Assembly: GCF_000380025.1 (NCBI RefSeq)
Contig: NZ_KB904185.1
Location: 19,355-83,354, forward strand
Length of the DNA: 64,000 bases
From: Streptococcus entericus DSM 14446
GTDB lineage: Bacteria; Bacillota; Bacilli; Lactobacillales; Streptococcaceae
Direction of reading: 5' to 3'
The translations under genes and the position numbers were made by a program. This document shows, in pieces, positions 62,762 to 64,000 of the stretch. The notes under the pieces are model-generated. The model did not search any database. It was not told the origin of the DNA and worked only from the letters and a program-made list of their open reading frames with translations. Numbering within the stretch: the first letter of the stretch is position 1; the number at the start of each line of letters is the position of its first letter.

Positions 62762-64000
62762 CTATAGCTTTTGATGGAATTGATCTAAGGATTTAACTAA
62801 TGGGTTCAAAAGTCCTAAATTACCATAACTATTAGACATGATGGAGACAATGTAATCACCTTTTGTTGTATAGATGATGCCCGCATCATTAGCTGCTTGA
62901 TAGTCCAAGTCTCCAATCCATCCCGCCTTGCTCTGGGTTTTATAAGTTTGTCCTAAAACAGACTTAATCGGTGATAGATTTGGTGTCTCAAACATAGCAC
63001 CAATCTGTTTACCATGAGCCCCCTCTTGGATGTACTCATAGTTGCTTTCCCAAAGAGCATGGAGTTCTTTTGGAGTTAAATCTGGATATCGGCGACTAAT
63101 GCGATCACGACTAATACCTGATTGATCAGCCCAGTGATGTATAACCGCTTGACCATAGTTCTCGTGCAATTGAGCATAGCCACTATTGCTCGATTGCTTA
63201 GCAACAGCCTCCATAACTGTACGGTGCTCTGCAATTTTCTCAGGATATTGCTCTGCTAAGCTGACTAGAAATGGTGCTTTAATGGTGCTCGCACTATAGA
63301 AGCGTTTATTGGCATTATACTCAATTCCTTTATTTGTACGAACATCAGAAAGTTTGAAACCAACTTGATACCCCTTATCTTCGATATGTTTAATTGCTGA
63401 AACGAGAGGCGATAACATATGCTCGTTTGCTACATAGTCACCAATTACATTAAATAATTTACCTGCAAATTGTTGGTTTTTTTCCTTGTAACTCCCGCTA
63501 GCTGATGATAATTTAATCTTACCGAGGTCTGTCCCAATAGTCACTTTGTCTTCATAGGTCGTATAGACATGGACGTGGTAGTCATCTGAGGTATTGGAAT
63601 GATTTTCTTTGTTAACCTTAACACTTGCCTGATTATTAAAAACCTTAGGCTCATACCATTTCAAATCATCTTGTCCCTTGTCTGACGACCACACAGCGAC
63701 GCGGACATGCTGGATTTTACTGCCACCATGAGTCCCTGTGACCTGAACTCGAAAATCTTTTTTGCCTTCTTCATGATCCACAACTTCAACATTAGCTCGT
63801 TCACCTTGAGGGCGTGTAATTTTATAGGTTCCTAAATTGCTACCGACAGTTGTTTTGTCCTCATAGGTAGTGTAGACATGAACATGATAATTATCCGATG
63901 TATTGGAATGATTAGAAATATGAATCTTAACTTGAGCCTGGTTGTTAACGACTTTAGGCTCGTACCATTTGAGGTCATCTTGTCCCTTGTCTGCCGACCA
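62762..64000 (-). CDS. GBS Bsp-like repeat protein with beta-lactamase-fold serine hydrolase domain (5' partial)
   Basis: The frame stays open to base 64000, so 413 codons are seen and the N-terminus is missing. Two GBS Bsp-like repeats lie at the visible start, each ending a unit like VWSSDKGQDDLKWYEPKV and YHVHVYTTYED. They are followed by a class A beta-lactamase-related domain: YSASTIKAPFL (SxxK with the nucleophile Ser), SSNSGYAQL (SxN) and TTKGDY (KxG-type). Likely an exported wall-binding enzyme acting on peptidoglycan or beta-lactams; antibiotic hydrolysis cannot be concluded. Full repeat number unknown. Confidence 0.8.
   Translation of the reverse strand, partial: WSADKGQDDLKWYEPKVVNNQAQVKIHISNHSNTSDNYHVHVYTTYEDKTTVGSNLGTYKITRPQGERANVEVVDHEEGKKDFRVQVTGTHGGSKIQHVRVAVWSSDKGQDDLKWYEPKVFNNQASVKVNKENHSNTSDDYHVHVYTTYEDKVTIGTDLGKIKLSSASGSYKEKNQQFAGKLFNVIGDYVANEHMLSPLVSAIKHIEDKGYQVGFKLSDVRTNKGIEYNANKRFYSASTIKAPFLVSLAEQYPEKIAEHRTVMEAVAKQSSNSGYAQLHENYGQAVIHHWADQSGISRDRISRRYPDLTPKELHALWESNYEYIQEGAHGKQIGAMFETPNLSPIKSVLGQTYKTQSKAGWIGDLDYQAANDAGIIYTTKGDYIVSIMSNSYGNLGLLNPLVKSLDQFHQKL

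Overview
The window comes from the chromosome of a low-GC Gram-positive coccus, almost certainly a Streptococcus. The evidence is the gene order and type (rplM-rpsI, birA, mnmE, yajC-uppS-cdsA-rseP-proS, hrcA-grpE-dnaK-dnaJ with CIRCE operators, adhE), LPXTG surface proteins, and two conjugative elements of the Tn916/ICESt3 superfamily. I cannot name the species from sequence alone.

Positions 1 to about 31,640 are mobile DNA stacked on the 3' end of rpsI. Positions 1-4,540 are the right-hand end of a first ICE (ICE1): a VirB6-like channel protein cut by the window edge, a muralytic enzyme, an excisionase and a tyrosine integrase. Positions 4,544-4,594 hold a 51-nt copy of the rpsI 3' end that still encodes [20 protein letters not shown], with five synonymous differences from the real gene. 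From there to rpsI lies a second, apparently complete ICE of about 27 kb (ICE2). Its modules, left to right, are: a regulation module (double-HTH repressor, ImmA protease, Mrr-like nuclease); a 1-kb gene-free stretch predicted to encode a large structured RNA and a short opposing RNA; a YefM/YoeB toxin-antitoxin pair and small genes; two exported proteins (LysM/beta-helix and LPXTG) as apparent cargo; the transfer module (Orf23/Orf22-like proteins, FtsK-like coupling protein, oriT, MobT relaxase, ArdA and other small acidic proteins, TcpC, TcpD, TcpE, VirB4, VirB6 and a muralytic enzyme); further surface and membrane proteins; and the recombination module (leader ORF, excisionase, integrase) next to rpsI.

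Positions 31,641-64,000 are host chromosome. Core genes for translation (rpsI, rplM, mnmE, proS, leuS), envelope synthesis (uppS, cdsA, rseP), potassium uptake (trkH/trkA), uracil uptake (uraA behind a PyrR-type attenuator), anaerobic metabolism (pflA, adhE) and the heat-shock regulon are intact. Between uraA and leuS lies a worn locus: a 3' fragment resembling tmRNA, and a CPBP-family membrane protease gene split into two oppositely oriented halves. The split is explained by a 1.55-kb inversion that also flipped a MerR regulator. The right edge holds a partial gene joining GBS Bsp-like repeats to a beta-lactamase-fold serine hydrolase.

No rRNA or tRNA gene, CRISPR array, antibiotic-resistance gene or complete insertion sequence was seen. 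Pairings, promoters and structures were found by eye. No folding program, database search or alignment was run.
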